Below are positions 63,478 to 64,000 of a DNA stretch of 64,000 nt, piece after piece. The notes under the pieces were generated by a model. It was not told where the DNA came from and ran no database searches. It saw nothing but the letters and a program-made list of their open reading frames with translations. A program made the position numbers and the translations under genes. The stretch is from Salipiger profundus. GTDB taxonomy: Bacteria > Pseudomonadota > Alphaproteobacteria > Rhodobacterales > Rhodobacteraceae. The stretch lies in assembly GCF_001969385.1 (NCBI RefSeq), contig NZ_CP014798.1, positions 62,001 to 126,000 of the forward strand, in the 5' to 3' direction. Numbering within the stretch: the stretch's first letter is position 1; each line of letters opens with the position of its first letter.

Positions 63478-63512
63478 TCCTCCGCATTACGGCCACCTGA
63501 TGATAAGTGAAG
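63478..63512 (-). repeat. RIT element right inverted repeat
   Basis: Perfect inverse of 59677-59711, ending GATGATAAGTGAAG directly before the resumed IS110 sequence CGGCAAAAG. Confidence 0.92.
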
Positions 63513-64000
63513 CGGCAAAAGAACGATGCGAATGATGCCGAAGCCATCGCTGAAGCAGCGTCCCGACCGACCATGCGCTTTGTGACGACCAAGACAACCG
63601 AGCAACAAGGTCAGTCGATGGTACTCAAGACCCGCGATCTTTTGACAGGGCAACGTACCCAGGCGATCAACGCATTGCGAGGGCATCTGGCTGAACATGG
63701 GATTGTCGCGCCGAAAGGCCCTCAGCATCTGCCTCGGTTGGAAAAGGCTGTGGCTGAGAATGGAGAACGATTGCCGCCCGAAGTCACCGGCCTTTGCCAA
63801 ATATTCTTCGATCTCATCGCCGGGCTAAGCGCGCGCATTGACGCGCTGACCCGGCAACTTCGACAGATTGCCCGACAGGACGATGTGGCGCGCAGGTTGA
63901 TGACCATGCCGGGGATCGGCCCGGTGACGGCGGTATCGATTGCCGTGCTGGCGGCACCGCCAGAGATGTTCAGCAAGGGGCGCGACTTCGCAGCCTGGAT
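63513..64000 (+). pseudogene. IS110-family transposase, 3' part (runs off the window)
   Basis: Continuation of the transposase frame interrupted at 59656: RQKNDANDAEAIAEAA, a coiled-coil middle part, and the C-terminal transposase-20 motif MTMPGIGPVTAVSIAV. No stop before the window ends. The gene was intact before the RIT insertion. Confidence 0.88.

Larger units (their letters stand above)
59657..63512 (+). mobile_element. Recombinase-in-trio (RIT) element inserted in IS110
   Basis: Three overlapping tyrosine recombinase genes flanked by a 35-bp perfect inverted repeat (59677-59711 and 63478-63512). Four copies of TAATGCGGAG, two facing each other at each end (59700, 59765, 63425, 63480), form the inner palindromic boxes typical of RIT ends. 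GTGAAG occurs at both junctions (59651-59656 and 63507-63512), consistent with recombination at a 6-bp core. Joining the outer flanks restores the IS110 reading frame. Confidence 0.9.

Overview
The window looks like part of a repABC plasmid from a Rhodobacterales-type alphaproteobacterium, roughly 60 percent GC. The main support is a complete repA-repB-repC cassette with a putative antisense RNA and two palindromic parS-like sites, plus small backbone genes of a kind common on such plasmids (ArdC, a DUF3768-like protein, long ParB-like proteins, VapBC). I see no rRNA, tRNA or CRISPR array. Most of the DNA is accessory: metal-resistance and redox cargo separated by mobile elements.

Layout. 1-2.5 kb: IS21-family element (istA, istB), left end outside the window. 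2.5-25.2 kb: copper and periplasmic redox island. It holds a glutaredoxin-MauE fusion, copA and cueR, a copZ-like chaperone, a leftward operon of cytochromes c, a Tat-exported multicopper oxidase and a DsbA/ScsC-like oxidase, a rightward operon ending in a DsbD/ScsB-like reductase, ccmFGHI for cytochrome c maturation, a two-component system, and several membrane proteins including a CDF metal transporter. 25.2-28.7 kb: Tn5053/Tn402-like transposon (tniA, tniB, tniQ) joining the CDF gene to the mercury locus. 28.7-33.6 kb: mer locus (merR divergent from merT, merP, a Cys-Cys membrane protein, merF, a second flavoprotein, merA and a truncated gene). 33.9-42.5 kb: plasmid backbone with a DUF1612-like regulator, a serine recombinase, vapBC, repABC, parS and a frameshifted ParB paralogue. 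42.6-53.3 kb: second cargo block, a two-component system with two PepSY proteins, a ferric-reductase-like protein, a DUF2271 protein carrying a flavinylation-type motif, a PepSY-flavodoxin-reductase fusion, ApbE, a TPCP-motif P1B ATPase and a VIT-family transporter. 53.3-59.3 kb: more backbone. 59.4-64 kb: an IS110-family transposase gene split by a recombinase-in-trio (RIT) element.

How the parts fit. In the copper island CopA and CopZ would handle cytoplasmic Cu(I). The multicopper oxidase, four c-type cytochromes and thiol-disulfide proteins would act in the periplasm, with plasmid-borne Ccm proteins supporting heme attachment. At least three MerR/CueR-type promoters with 19-bp spacers lie in this island, and a TGTATCC direct repeat occurs in front of both the local response-regulator gene and the DsbD operon, so I infer two overlapping regulatory inputs. 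In the second cargo block the pieces form a plausible route carrying electrons from NAD(P)H across the membrane to a covalently flavinylated periplasmic DUF2271 protein, under the adjacent two-component system; opposed CTGA repeats stand in front of both PepSY genes. That block and the copper-oxidase/cytochrome operon are the best candidates for under-described biology here.
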